A stretch of 64,000 nucleotides of DNA from the NCBI RefSeq assembly GCF_003265705.1, contig NW_020312785.1, positions 24,035,102 through 24,099,101 on the forward strand, given 5' to 3'. The position numbers were made by a program, and so were the translations under genes. The notes under the pieces were generated by a model. The model was not told the origin of the DNA and did no database searches. It worked only from the letters and a program-made list of their open reading frames with translations. The number at the start of each line of letters is the position of its first letter. Position 1 is the first letter of the stretch. The DNA comes from Callorhinus ursinus (taxonomy: Eukaryota; Chordata; Mammalia; Carnivora; Otariidae). Below, piece by piece: positions 10,641 to 22,900 of this stretch.

Positions 10641-12605
10641 TTGAATGTTCCTTTTCACCTAGGGTATAATAACCAGGGTCATATTTCTAAACCACAAATA
10701 ATGACTAGAAGGCGAACTTAAGGCAGGAAAGCAGCCACTGTAGATTTAGGCCTGTGCCTAATTTGGGCTAAAACTTCCCACAAAAATTAAAATCGTGTTT
10801 AGCAACAGAGACATAACTGAAACCCCAACTAGACACTTGATGATTGAGTCTATGGGCTCCTACTCTAACTAAAGTGTGTATTTTTCTCCCTTGAAATGCA
10901 CTAGCCATCTTTATTTAGACATCTTCAACCCGAGGCTAAATAAAAGGAAGAAAAACTGAAATATGGTATTCCCCTCCTACCGCATATCTAATTTCATGCC
11001 CTTACTTTACTTTTTACACCTACAATCTGACTTCCTTCTGCATTTTACCTTTTTGCTGTTTTAAGCACTTAATATTTAACTTATATGTCATCAAGTATTT
11101 TCTTCTCAGAAATAATACAGTGTACACATGTGAAATGTTTTAATTCATAAACACACAAGTATATATTTACATTTTAAAATTAGGACAAAGTATGGAAATA
11201 ATGATAGTGATATTTATTGGCTTTCATCGTAGTTTCTCTATTTAAAAAGTTAAAAATATCATTTATTTATTGTTCTGCTTTCTCCTCACTCCAACTTAAC
11301 CTGCATGAGGCCTACTGTCCATATCTCAGTTTGTTTTTGAATAGCACAGATCACACTGGCACGTCTGTTTAGTGCTGCTCATGCCAATATTACTATTTCA
11401 TGCACTGTGTCACAGCAATACCAAGGGAGAAACAGAGCTTCAGCAGGAATTCCTCCTGAAATTCATCACTACCTTGGCCTGTAGTAGAGTTTGGGGTTCA
11501 GTTATTCCACTCGCAGGCTATTGTTAATCTCTTAAAAATCTATTTCCACTGGGAGACACCAAAGGCAGATGACCACAAAGTTTGTCATTTCAAAATGTCA
11601 AAGACCTCAGACTCAAAACTTTCTTCAAAGACTGAGTGTGTTAAGAGCAATATTCTAACATTGGCCAACCAACCACAGGTAAAGCCTGCTGTGAACATTA
11701 GGGTGTCACCTAAAAATCTATTTAAAAAATGGTATTCACCATAAACAGTTTGTTATAACATCCATGCCAGTATATGCCATTTTAGAGATATAAATTTCCA
11801 TAGAGATGCTTTTATTGAACAGCAGAAAAAAAAGATATCTAGGTAAAAAATTTGTGAACCTTGGATGTTGGCCCTAAACTTTCATTTTTAAGCACAATTT
11901 GTGTTAAAATTCCCCAGTCACTTTGGGTACTCCCCTTGACTTCTATTCATAAAGCATAATAATCTTCTATACCAAGTTTTGGATAATCAAGTAAGAGAAA
12001 AATGTCCAAGAGGAGTTTTTCAATCTTGAAATGCATTTTGTAAATTGTAGGTTATTGGCAGGTATGTTTTAGGCCTCTGAGGCCAGATACAAATCTACAA
12101 ATCTAACTTCACTCTCCCTTCTCCAGTTTCTCAAGCTTTAAAGGGATTTAAAATACACAGTAAGAAAGAATGGACAAAAACTTCAAGGAATGTACTGTTC
12201 TTGCCTTTGTATATATTTATGGTCTGTCTAGGTTCTTGCGATTTTATTGGGAAAGCTGGATGACTTAGTTAAATCTAATTTCAAGCCATTCTAGTTATAT
12301 AGCCAAAGGATCCCTGGGAATTATGTATAAAATCATTCTAGCTTCCTCATCATAAATATGCCATTTCAAATGTGTTTGGAAATGCTCTACTTGGTATTAT
12401 GTGGTAGAGCTCACAATCAATGTATTAGAGATGTAAGAGTATAGTTTTCTTAAATTTTTAATATGTAGTAAATATAAATATATGCACTATATGCCATATG
12501 TATGTGTGCATGCATGTATGTGTATTGACTGGGATGTCAAGAATTTATAGAAAATGAATTTTATAATAACTTTGAGTGACACAAACTTAGAATTCAAATG
12601 TTTAT
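10641..12605. other. Unassigned non-coding DNA
   Basis: About 2 kb without a gene or repeat that I can name. There is a weak L2-like pyrimidine-rich stretch near 10970-11060. An alternating ATG/TGC-rich tract lies near 12476-12525. Confidence 0.5.
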
Positions 12606-12618
12606 AGAAATACATAAA

Positions 12619-12822
12619 CTGGGCCACCCGTGTGGCTCAGCTGGATAAGCCTTTGACCCTTGATTGTGGCTCAAGTCTTGATTTCAGGGCTGTGGGATGG
12701 AGCCCCCGTCAGCCTCTGTGTTGGATGTGGAGCATGCTTAAGGTTCTCTCCCTCCCCCTCCCTCTCTCCCCCCACTTGCCCCTCTCTCCCCCCACTTGCG
12801 CACTCTCTCACAAAAAGAAAAA
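12619..12822 (+). mobile_element. SINEC, older diverged copy
   Basis: The tRNA-like head 'CCCGTGTGGCTCAGCTGGAT' is followed by a diverged middle and a CT-rich region in which 'CCTCTCTCCCCCCACTTGC' occurs twice in tandem. Perfect 13-bp target-site duplications AGAAATACATAAA lie at 12606-12618 and 12823-12835. The body is mutated but the duplications are intact. Confidence 0.92.
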
Positions 12823-12835
12823 AGAAATACATAAA

Positions 12836-15090
12836 TTATGATTTATAAAGAATCTTATTATAAGTTGTAACTGAGTTTAGCTTAAACCTTTCCTTAAATA
12901 TAAGGAAATTTAGTTATTATGGTGTCATTTTTCTTCTTGTCTTTACAAGGAGTTTTACAGAAAATCTTACAATGTTGAATCAGAGAAGAGATATTCTAAC
13001 GAAATGAGTTTTCTACCTAAGCAGGATTGAGGACAGCGCTGCTTTTCACTCTATTATAAATATTATCAATGAAGAGTTACAGAGAACTTCAAATTCTGAT
13101 TGCAAAAATCACAATTTCACTTAAAATGGCATATATATATATATGGCATATAATATAATCTTCTATTAAATTGAAAATGAACTCTGATCAATTTACATTT
13201 GATATCAATTTTCTCCTACATAAAAGAAGAGAAACAACAGAAACCAAGCTGTATTCATAATACTTATAAATCCCATCTCAGAAACTATTTTTTTATTGCT
13301 TTTAACTGTTACACATGTGATAGTATAAAGAAGAATTTTCTCTATAGATAAGACCCTGGTAAATACTGAACCAATTTTTGGCATTATAGTTGATTTTAAG
13401 GATTATCTGAATTTCAAGGAACAGAGCATTTGTTATATATGTTAGCTTGCTAATTTGGCTACATTTCAAACTAAAGAAAATAAAAGTGTGAATATTTCCT
13501 TGCAGATTCCCATTTTCAGATCATGGAGAACAGCTGCAACAACATTCATTCTATTTTCCTTTTATTTTCAGGACTAAACATCTAGTGGATGTAAAAACTA
13601 AACAGTAGTGGATACTGTAGAAATACGTTGTATATATTCAGCATAATGATTTTCAAACATATTTTGAGCAAATAGAGAAAAAAAGTTTTTCTTTCATCAT
13701 GCATTTTTATGGCCATTTTCTCGGGAGCTGATATTAAGTCTACTTTTTTGCAACAATTTCCACCCTCACCCCCCAAAGTACTTTCTGGTTGTGTGACCTA
13801 AGTTGCTTACATAATTTGTCAGGCCTCCCTGGTATTAAAAAAAAAAATTAATTTACTTACAAAGACTATTGTATCAAATCTGAAAGGGAATTCATTATAA
13901 GTTAATTGGAGCACCATATAATTTCATGATTATGTAACTGAATGAAGAAAAACTGCTCTCTCCTACCTAGTTTGAAAATAGTCAGGAATCAACTGCTATT
14001 TCCTAGAGTTGTTCCACATTTTAATTGACCGATGAGATTAATGCTATGGTTTACTCAAGATTAGAAAAAAGCTTTCTTGACAAATGTGAAGTTTGTACTT
14101 TATCTGAGCTACTCAAGTGAGGTAAAGTTGATTAAGCATCTTCTCTAAGTGGATCTGTGCAGATCGAAACAGAATGTTTTCTTGGTTGAAAGGCGAGGTC
14201 ACCTCTGATCTGAGAGTGAACAAAACAACTAAAACAAAACAAAAACACAGAAGTGCTCTGATGGATAGAATTCCCAAGGTAACTCATTTGACCTTTATCA
14301 GACAATATGACCTTTGAAGTATTTCCTCTAAGGGATATCTTTTAACCACTCAAATCCTTTTGCTCTAGGAAATGATCAGGAAGTCAGGGACTCGACGTTA
14401 GCTCCACATTCTCATCGACTCTCTCTCTGCTAAGTAAAAGTTGGGGTAAAAACAAAAGGTGTTTTTGTAGATAATTTTCATATTCTTAACACTGGTGCTA
14501 GAATCTCAACCGACTTGAGGAATTGAAATGTACAGTCACTTCTCTGACCTGTATTTGATATGCAGTTTAAGAAAAAGATAAACTTTTCTTCTTCAAAGTC
14601 TTGTTGTTTTAAAACTCTTGAGGTTACTTGTTACTATATCATAACTAAGGCATCATTACTAAAAAAAAAGAAAAATTCTCTGGATAAGAAATGAAAAAAG
14701 AGAGAACTTGGATTGAGTCGGGGGAAATGAAAGACAGGGTAAGAAAACAGTCCGCAAGTACATTAACAAACCCTAAGGCATGAAAAGTTGTCAATTTAAA
14801 GGACAAAGGCAAACGTTTTTTAAAAGGATTCTACATGAAAATCTTGTTCATCTTTACTATAAAAATACACAATATATACTGTATTGAAGCATATATATAC
14901 TTCACATATAAATGATAAAATGAAGTAGCATTGGCAGAATACAAGACAATAAGGCGTAAAGGTGTTTGCTAAATTAGGATTTATATGGTGGGCTCTTGCA
15001 AAATTTCATTTATTTTATTTAAAAGAGGCCAGGCAGTCCTTGAGACTTCCTGAGGTGTTTGAGATGTGGAAATCCCTAGGAGTGGATGAA
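12836..15090. other. Unassigned AT-rich non-coding DNA
   Basis: No gene or named repeat except a possible short MIR core around 13783-13815 ('GGTTGTGTGACCTAAGTTGC') and an (AT)n tract at 13132-13144. Runs of A occur at 13838-13848 and 14661-14669. Confidence 0.5.
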
Positions 15091-15102
15091 ATTAACAATC
15101 CT

Positions 15103-15320
15103 GGGCGCCTGGGTGGCTCAGTCGGTTGGGCGACTGCCTTCCGCTCGGGTCGTGATCCTGGAGTCGGGATCGAGTCCCGCGTCGGGCTCCCTGCTCCGTG
15201 GGGAGCCTGCTTCTCCCTCTGACCCTCCCCCCTCTCATGTACTCTCTCTCTCTCTCTCATTCTCTCTCTCAAATAAATAAATAAAATCTTAAAAAAAAGA
15301 AAAGAATGATTTAAAAAAAA
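15103..15320 (+). mobile_element. SINEC, young-looking copy
   Basis: Near full-length copy with the 'CAGTCGGTTGGGCGACTGCC' head, distinct from most copies here, and several intact CpG dinucleotides (GGCGCC, CCCGCGTCGGGC). That suggests a younger subfamily. Tail: CT-rich repeats, AAATAAATAAATAAAATCTT, then A-rich. Imperfect 12-bp target-site duplications are ATTAACAATCCT (15091-15102) and ATGAACAATCCT (15321-15332). Confidence 0.94.
15114..15177 (+). promoter_or_regulatory. RNA polymerase III A and B boxes in SINE
   Basis: The internal promoter inherited from the tRNA ancestor is still recognisable: A box TGGCTCAGTCGG (15114-15125) and B box GGATCGAGTCC (15167-15177), one base off the canonical GGTTCGANTCC. 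This is the best preserved pair I noted in the window. Whether it is transcribed cannot be seen. Confidence 0.6.
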
Positions 15321-15599
15321 ATGAACAATCCTATGTCCAAACTTGAACCAGAAATGTTCACTGATGATAGAAAAGATAATAGGATTATCAGCTTTAGTGA
15401 ATTAAAAATTCAAGTTTTCACACAGGTACTCACCATTGTCAAGCAATCTTATTTCATTTTTCCATAAGGACTACTTTCATACACTTTAATATCATCTATT
15501 CTTTTCTTCCTTTAACTTTCCTACTGTTACTTTTAATCTGCATTCTCAGTTTAGAATGTACTTTTCAACATTTTTAAGATAATGGAAGCCATCAATTAG

Positions 15600-17095
15600 A
15601 GAACATCTTTATTTTCTTGCAACTAAATCCACCCATCTATGTACTCCAATTTCTTCACCTGTCTCCCTGTTATAACAAAACAAAGGGACCTCCTGCTAAC
15701 ACAGACCAATCCCTCCATACATGCACTAGATTCCATTCTTCTCGCTTTCCCAAGGACTTTGCTCATTTTGTATTTCACTCTGTCTCCTCATCATCAGATC
15801 ATACTATTTTGCATCTCCCTTCTTGAATGTCTTGTTTCTTCTCTTCCTCCCTTCATTTTGTTTCCTTCTCTTCCTCCCTCCCACTTAAAGCATTACAAAT
15901 AATGTACAAACATCTGCTAGGTCTAATGGCAAATATAGCTAATTATTATATTGGTATTATAGTATTATGGTATAATATCGGTACATGGTATAATTATATA
16001 CCATCCAATAAATTACTAAAACCAACAAACTTTTTGGTCATCTTTAAATACTCCACTTCTCTAACTCCTTATATTAGTTTTCAAGTTAGTGCATATCCAC
16101 CCCTAAAACCTACCTCCAAACCATACAATTCTCCCCATTCTCATACCATCTTCAGCCCAGACAACAGCTATAAACACTTAATGGGTCTCTAAGCTTCTGT
16201 ATATGCCCTATTAGAAATAATGTGTAAGACTGTTGAATCACAGTCCTGTACCTCTAAAACAAATAATGCATTATATGTTAAAAAAAAAAAAGAATAAGAA
16301 GACAGCAGGAAGGGAAAAATGAAGGGGGGGAATCAGAGGGGAGATGAACCAGGAGAGACTATGGACTCTGAGAAACAAACTGAGGGTTCTAGAGGGGAGG
16401 GGGTGGGGGATGGGTTAGCCTGGTGATGGGTGTTACAAAGGGCACGTACTGAATGGAGCACTGGGTGTTATACGCAAACAATGAATCATGGAACACTACA
16501 TCAAAAACTAATGATGTAATGTATGGTGATTAACATAACATAATAAAAAAATTTAAAAAAAGAAATAATGATTTTAAATTTAACAATGGCAAACATAAGA
16601 ATATGTTATTCCATGCTTTAAACCATGGCCTTATTTGAATATGCAGGACCTATTCACCTTGCTTTTCAACCCATTAGGGTCTGGCCATCCAAAACTAATG
16701 GAGACAGTTTAGCATGCCAAATATTTACCACCACATTTGTACATAAGGTTCTTTCTCTGTTTCACTTAGAAACTTCCCTCCCTCAATCTCTTACATGGCT
16801 AGTCTCTCTCAACTTAAATATATGATTTAAGAACCTCTTTATCTGATTTATCTCTTCACTACCACATATTACTTAATTTTCTTTATCCCAACTTATCTGT
16901 CTCATCTCTCTCTTTCTCATTCTCTCCACCCATTCATCCATTCAGCTATCGACATGTTAACTTTTATCATCTTTCCCTTCACTACATTACAAGGTCCCTA
17001 AAAGAGAGGAGCTGTGCCTTTTAATTTAGTTTTCTACAGCCATACCTAATATGATGCCTGGTATGTAGGTACTTACTAAAGGTGTGTTGAAATCA
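15600..17095 (+). mobile_element. L2 LINE, interrupted by an L1
   Basis: Two sense-strand L2 pieces flank a younger L1 (16223-16560). The 5' piece has 'TTCTCGCTTTCCCAAGGACT' followed by 'TTTGCTC' and 'ACAAACATCTGCTAGGTCTA', which match the L2 coding region upstream of the reverse-transcriptase core. The 3' piece carries 'GTCCCTAAAAGAGAGGAGCT' and ends 'GATGCCTGGTATGTAGGTAC'. The spacing is shorter than in an intact L2, so internal sequence has been lost. Confidence is higher for 16630-17095 than for the 5' piece. Confidence 0.65.
16223..16560 (+). mobile_element. Carnivore L1 3' UTR, recent insertion
   Basis: Well-preserved carnivore L1 3' UTR: 'GAATCACAGTCCTGTACC', 'GAATAAGAAGACAGCAGGAA', 'GAGACTATGGACTCTGAGAA', 'GGAGCACTGGGTGTTATACG', 'AATCATGGAACACTACATCA' and an A-rich end. 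Perfect 10-bp target-site duplications AGAAATAATG lie at 16213-16222 and 16561-16570. It is 5'-truncated with no coding sequence and inserted into the older L2. Confidence 0.93.
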
Positions 17096-17864
17096 CTGCC
17101 TCAAAAAAATATGTCCCTCAAGCTGGGAATAGGGTACTCAACTCAAATCAGAAAACCTAGTTATAGAGCTCCTTGTTGTTGAGGATGGGACTCCTGATAA
17201 ATAAGTAGGACTGGTTAAAGTTTTCAAAGAACATTTTGAGACTTCAGATTAGAGGTACTGAGTAACCTTACTACTTGCTGATAGCTACGGCTAGAAGAAG
17301 TAGGGACTGACATTTGTTACCACAGCAAAAATCAATCTTTAGAGATACTCAGCACTTAGCAATAATCTCAGTTATCATATAATATAATCAGGATTTATTT
17401 TATGTCTCTGCCAGAAATTTTTATTTTTACATTAGTTTAATTTTATTTGAAATTGAAAGTTTCTGGATTATACCAGCAGAAGAGTGTAGAGAAAACCATT
17501 GTGGAATCGAAATAGCTTGATTTGAATGCTGGTGCTGCTGTTTCTTTTCTTTTTTTTTTTTAAACCATGAAGGCTATGAAAGGTATTTCTTATTGGAATA
17601 ACATCCAAAATCATATTAAACCAAAATTACTTCACAGAGTTTTTGAGATTATCAAATCAGATAACATATTGTGTCCTAAGTTACGTAAAACAAATGTAAC
17701 ATATAACTGTATTATCTTTCTCATCACGATAGAGATGAGTATCTTTCTTTTTTTATGGAAAGATTATCAGGGTTTAATTTCAAAATTGGAAAAATAGATT
17801 TTTATTGAGGTATCTAGGTCAGAACTTAGCAAATTATAGTCCTTATTTATTTATAAGTTCCACC
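17096..17864. other. Unassigned non-coding DNA
   Basis: No gene or named repeat recognised. A poly-T run with one C lies at 17538-17561. Confidence 0.5.
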
Positions 17865-18107
17865 CTCATCCATCCTTTAATAAATTATTTTTGGAAATCT
17901 ACCATATGCTAAGTACTGAGTGAAGCACAATTACACAATATGAATAGGGCAGGCAAGCCCTAATGGAGTTTAATATCTAGAGGTGAGAGAGAGAACAAGT
18001 ATATAAAATCACATATAAACAATTACTTATAAATATTTTAAGTTATATGAAGGAAAGTGATAAGTTTAAATAGGGAAATATTACAGAGGGTAAGGAAAGA
18101 GCTTTTA
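17865..18107 (-). mobile_element. L2 LINE 3' end
   Basis: Antisense L2 end: 'ACCATATGCTAAGTACTGAG', 'GGCAGGCAAGCCCTAATGG' and 'AGTTTAATATCTAGAGG' match the usual 'ctatgtgccaggcactg ... ccctcatggagcttacattctag'. A SINE inserted at its inner end. Confidence 0.7.
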
Positions 18108-18311
18108 TTTATTTTTTAAAGATTTTATCTATTTATTTAACAGACAGAGAGTGAGAGACCACAAGCAGGGGGAGCGGCAGAGGGAGAGGGAGAAGCAGGC
18201 CCTTCCCCCAGCTGAGCAGGGACCCTGATGCCGGAACTCGATCCCAGGACCCTGGGATCATGATCTGAGCCAAAGGCAGACGCTTAACCAACTGAGCCAC
18301 CCAGGTGCCCC
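18108..18311 (-). mobile_element. SINEC
   Basis: Minus-strand copy: on the plus strand it starts with the reversed tail (AAAGATTTTATCTATTTATT) and ends with the reversed head 'CTGAGCCACCCAGGTGCCCC'. Perfect 15-bp target-site duplications AGGAAAGAGCTTTTA lie at 18093-18107 and 18312-18326, which implies a fairly recent insertion. Confidence 0.95.
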
Positions 18312-18407
18312 AGGAAAGAGCTTTTAGAGTTAGTTTTTTTTTATGATATTCATAATGAAAATATAATAACACAATTTTATTATTTTTTCAAATGTACCAA
18401 AATGTGG

Positions 18408-18560
18408 AAACCAATATATAATAAAGTTTCTATGTTTTATTGTATATATTATGTGTTTATATATGTTATATATTATATATATTTATATATAACATTTATA
18501 TAACAACTCTTACCTTTTACAATAATCATATAATATATATTTTTCATTTTGTCATACTAG
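18408..18560. repeat. AT-rich low-complexity tract
   Basis: Long stretch built of TATATA/ATTATA words with several short self-complementary segments. No higher-order repeat unit is clear. Confidence 0.75.
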
Positions 18561-19798
18561 TTAAATATTTTAAGTCATTTGTTCTGAATAATTTTAATGC
18601 ACTTATAAAAGTCTTATGATACAATGGTACAAATAATAATATTGTGAAACATATTTTATGAATGAGGAAACACAATTTGCAACAGCAGTAATGCATGGCA
18701 AAAGAGCAAAGCGTCAAAAATATTAGGTTAAAAATTGTAACAGACTCACATTACATATGTAATGAGTACATATAATTTTATGTACTTTGCTTTCTTTCCA
18801 AAATTTAGGATGGATTTGTGAAAGTTAATTCCATTGTAAATCAATGCATTCGTTGATGAGCTATTATATGCACATGTATATAAATCAATCTTCTGTTTCT
18901 TTTCTTGGAAGCTTCCCCCACACATCTGTTTCTTTCTATGGATATTCTTCAAGATGATGAATGATTTAAGTTGTGTGTCAATCAGAATAAAATCCAATGA
19001 AAGCTCACAAACATGTAATTTCTATCTGTAATAATTTTGGTTAAGATGTTTTAGGTAAAGCATATATAATTGTGTAAAGACTAAAAGAGCAGCAAAATGA
19101 AAGGGAAGTTCTGATCAAAACCCATTTGGTAATGTGAAAATCATGAATACTGTTTTCAGCCTTCAAAGTGAGAACAAACCTGCAGGAGATGGAAAATATC
19201 CTTCTTGGCTACTGAACACTGACGTGTGGATCGATTTTCTTCTCTGTGGGTGGTGATTGCTATATCTGCTCCAAAAATCCCAAACATTTCATGGCGTATG
19301 AGAACATAGATGTTGCATTCAAGCAAGGAATTCACATTCTAGCCTGAGGATCATTTTCCTATTAATGATATTGAGTACTAACAGAAATCTTAAAGTACAT
19401 TGTTATCTGATATAAAATAAATTGATGCCCAAACCCTGAGTAGGCTAGTTTGGTTGGTGTCCAATGACAATGGATGGTTACAGCTGCATGAAGTCATAAC
19501 CAACTGGCTTCATAGCCTTCTGTTTGAATAAGTGCCCAAACCATTTTATACTAATCTAAGTGGATATAAACTTTGCACTTATTTGGCTCAACATTTCACC
19601 ATTTAAAAATCCTTTCCAAACACTGACACAAAGAGAACTATTTAGAAGTTTGCTCTCCCCATGTTGTATAGAAAAATAGAATTTTAATATATTTTGAAGT
19701 TTCTCCCATCATTCTACCTTGCACTTGTGCTTTTTGTTTGCATATTTGGTTCTTCTCAGTGTTGGTAGAGAAAGATGTGAACTCTATATAATCAAAGA
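18561..19798. other. Unassigned non-coding DNA
   Basis: No gene or repeat family recognised. Some 19.1-19.5 kb sequence is less AT-rich than the surroundings but has no motif I can name. Confidence 0.5.
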
Positions 19799-19971
19799 GT
19801 ACTATCTGAAATGGCAGTTACTATCCATATGTGGCTATTTAAATTTAAATTTATGAAAATAAAATAAAATTTAAAAATCAGTTTCTCAGTCACACCAGCC
19901 ATATTTCAAGTGCCTGAAAGCTACAATAAAACATTTCCATCACCACAAAAGGTTTTATAGGACTCTGCTGT
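19799..19971 (+). mobile_element. Nonautonomous hAT-Charlie-type DNA transposon
   Basis: Resembles the mammalian hAT family with 'ccacatgtggctattt aaatttaaatt' and 'cagtttctcagtcacactagccacatttcaagtg'. Here: 'CCATATGTGGCTATTTAAAT', 'CAGTTTCTCAGTCACACCAG', 'CATATTTCAAGTGCCTGAAA' and 'ACATTTCCATCACCACA'. The section after the inner ATTTCAAGTG is shortened. The exact MER name is uncertain. Another relic with related wording lies at 55378-55580. Confidence 0.75.
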
Positions 19972-22900
19972 TCTGAAAGTTTACATATAAAATAGAGCAA
20001 TATATAAAAATATATTCTCTGCTGCTTATAACCCTATGTCCAGCTTGCATGACTCCATTTTTGAAAGTGCTCTGAACTAATCTTGCCACTCCATACTCAG
20101 AGTTGAGCCTGTTCTAGAGCAGAACTCCAGAAGTGGCTTCTAAAACTAAAGTGACCCAGATCCAGGCAAGATGAATCTAAGTTTTCAGAAGTTTTAAAAT
20201 TGTCCCACGTCTTGCAACACTTTACTGTCTTACTCAGTGGCCAACATACTACAGAGGTTGAGAAACAGCAGGAGTTGAGTAAACTGGTCTAGGCTGATGT
20301 GGTGTGAGAGGATGTTGGTGGGAATCTTGTGCTTTGAATCAATCTTTCTTTTTGTTTTTGCCACTCCACGGTTGGATTGTTGAAAACTTCCCCCGAAAAG
20401 ACCCCCTTATGAACAATGGAGAGAAATCAATCTATTTGAAGCTTTTATTCTTAGTGTTTACAGTCATAATGCAAAATGTCCAGCTGACTACATGTAGTAT
20501 GACTTTTAGAAGGTTTCTGTCACAGGTCTGCTTTGTGGTATCTTAAGTCTTGTTCCTAAGCCTAGCAACTCCTGTAACTCCATCACCTTTCCACAAATGT
20601 TTACTATTTGGAATATAATTCTCAATTTGATCTACTTTGTTAAAATGTAGGAATGGTTCTTATTTGGCATGATATAAGAACACTAAAATTAGTGAAACAG
20701 AAATCTGATGACCTTCAACCTGTTTAGGGAGTTAAGCAAATTATGAGTCACTCATGATGCTTGGAAAAATCAGATTTTGGATCAAAATAGGAGAATGATA
20801 TATTTGTAGTCATTCACTACCCATGAACTGAAAAGGAAAATAACCAAAGTCATTGCCAAGTTCTCTTGCAAATGATTGTGTGCAAAGAACAATGATCACA
20901 GGTACACTATGAAGCAAGGTTCCTTTCTAGTGGTTATGAGTTCTGAAACAAATGCTGTCCTTTACTTAACTGGAAATAAACCACAAAATAAATACTATCA
21001 TGTTATCATGCTCCTGGTCTTTTGATGTTTCAGGGTTCATTTACACCAAAAATGTGGATTTAAACAAACAAAATCCACCCCTACTACAATAACAAATAAC
21101 AATGCCCTAAGTGGGAAGTTCCATTGAAAATGATATTTATAGGTTCCAAACTTTATTTTTTTTAAATCTCAAAATGAAAAACATTAGCATTTAACTAATC
21201 GGGTCATATTCCGCCTCTGTCTGTGCCACTTAATGAAGATATTAACAATAGGGATGGTCACATCAGCCTAGTTGACAATTTTGAGTTGTATGGTTTCACT
21301 TCTCATTTTACATATCACTTTCATCTCAAATTTATCTTTTGGTCTCAAGCTCATGCCTGACCAAGGTCAAGGTGTTTTCTTGTTTTGATTAACTGCAGTG
21401 TATCCTGGTTTGCATTGGCCGCTTGATCCCACCTCCTTTTGGTGACATGAGACAATCATATAGCCTATTTCCCCAATTCCTCGGTCCCTAACCTTGCTTC
21501 ACTCTGCTTGGCTGACACCACCTGCAACATTCTTGTTCCCACCACCTTTGCAGTGGGAAATCAATTTATTGACAAGGGTTCTGAGTATAGGTCAAAACAA
21601 TACTATTCTGATTCCAAAATACCAGCATTAAACATGCTTGCTTGTACAAATATCTGCTATGTTATCTTTTGGACACTTTTATGCATTTCAAATATTTCAT
21701 AATAAAAATTGTGGTATAACATGACCTCTTATCTTTATAGATATAAACTACAAAATTTTTTTCTAGTCCTTTCTCTCAAATACTGACCACCTTCAAGAGA
21801 GTTGCATTTATTCAGTAATACCCTGCATAGTCAGTAGGAGATCAATTTTTCTTCCAACTAGAGAAAGCAGGTGTGTATAAAAATAGGCTAACATCTACAG
21901 TTAGCTTCCAAATATGTGTGTTTGCAGTATTTAAATTTTCTGGCCTTCATTTTTATTCTATATATTTATATATTTATTCATATTCTATGATATAAAAATA
22001 TTAAGGGAAATAATATAAGAAGTTACCTCAGATTATACTGTTTTTCCTGGAGGACAATGTCAGTGTCACATCTGTCTTAGTTACTTCAAGAGTATAGCAC
22101 AGCCCACCTATCTCAGAGTAAGCCAAATATCTTAATGAATGAATGAGATTAATTTTACTTATACTATATCACTACTTTGCCACTTTCCTTCTTACCGCCT
22201 TTGTGTAATATGGCCACACAAAAGATTTACTGTTTGGAGACAAAAAGAAGAAATATACATAGAGCTAGCAACCCAATAGAGTTACAATGATTTCACTGAT
22301 GAGGATTAATGGCAACAATGTAATGGCTCTGAGAACACTGGCTTCTTATACATTTATTCTGGTCCATTCTTTGTACCTCTCTAGTTTATTAAAGGTGAGC
22401 TTCGAGATTTGGCTAAAAATTAAAAATGGGTCTGTGAAATCTCAAAGAACACATGGAAGCTAAAAATGTAATTAGCACTGTATTTTAACAAAATTTGAGA
22501 CTGTTCTTCCCTGAGATACTGTGCAATATGAGCTGCATATGTGTTTACTCTGGCAAAAGACTCAAGATCAAAACAATTCCCATAAACAGAGAGTGAAAAA
22601 GCCATTTCCACCCCAAAAATTCTATATTCCATATCTCGCATTCCTTTACAAATGAGACTTTCAGTGCATTACCGCAGTATTTACTATTTCAAGTGGTACA
22701 GCTAAAATTTTATTCAAATTTTTTCCTAGAAGGGTAGTTACTTGAAAATCCCTTTGAGTTCAAGAAGCCTGGGAAGAAACAGTGTCTGATACATCAGGAT
22801 ACAGAACGTCTAATGCTGCAAACATAACACTGGGCAATTGCAGTTTCCTTTCCACTGCCCACAGGTTAATAATTACCTTACAGGGCTTGGAAAGTTAACA

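Noticed and set aside
12738..12800. Minisatellite array
   Set aside because: Only a twofold repeat of the CT-rich part of a SINE, not an array.
15103..15180. tRNA gene
   Set aside because: The A and B boxes come from the SINE head. The sequence does not fold as a complete cloverleaf with acceptor pairing and is followed by the SINE body.
15827..16192. 121-codon plus-strand frame as a gene
   Set aside because: It lies in decayed L2 sequence and low-complexity pyrimidine-rich text.
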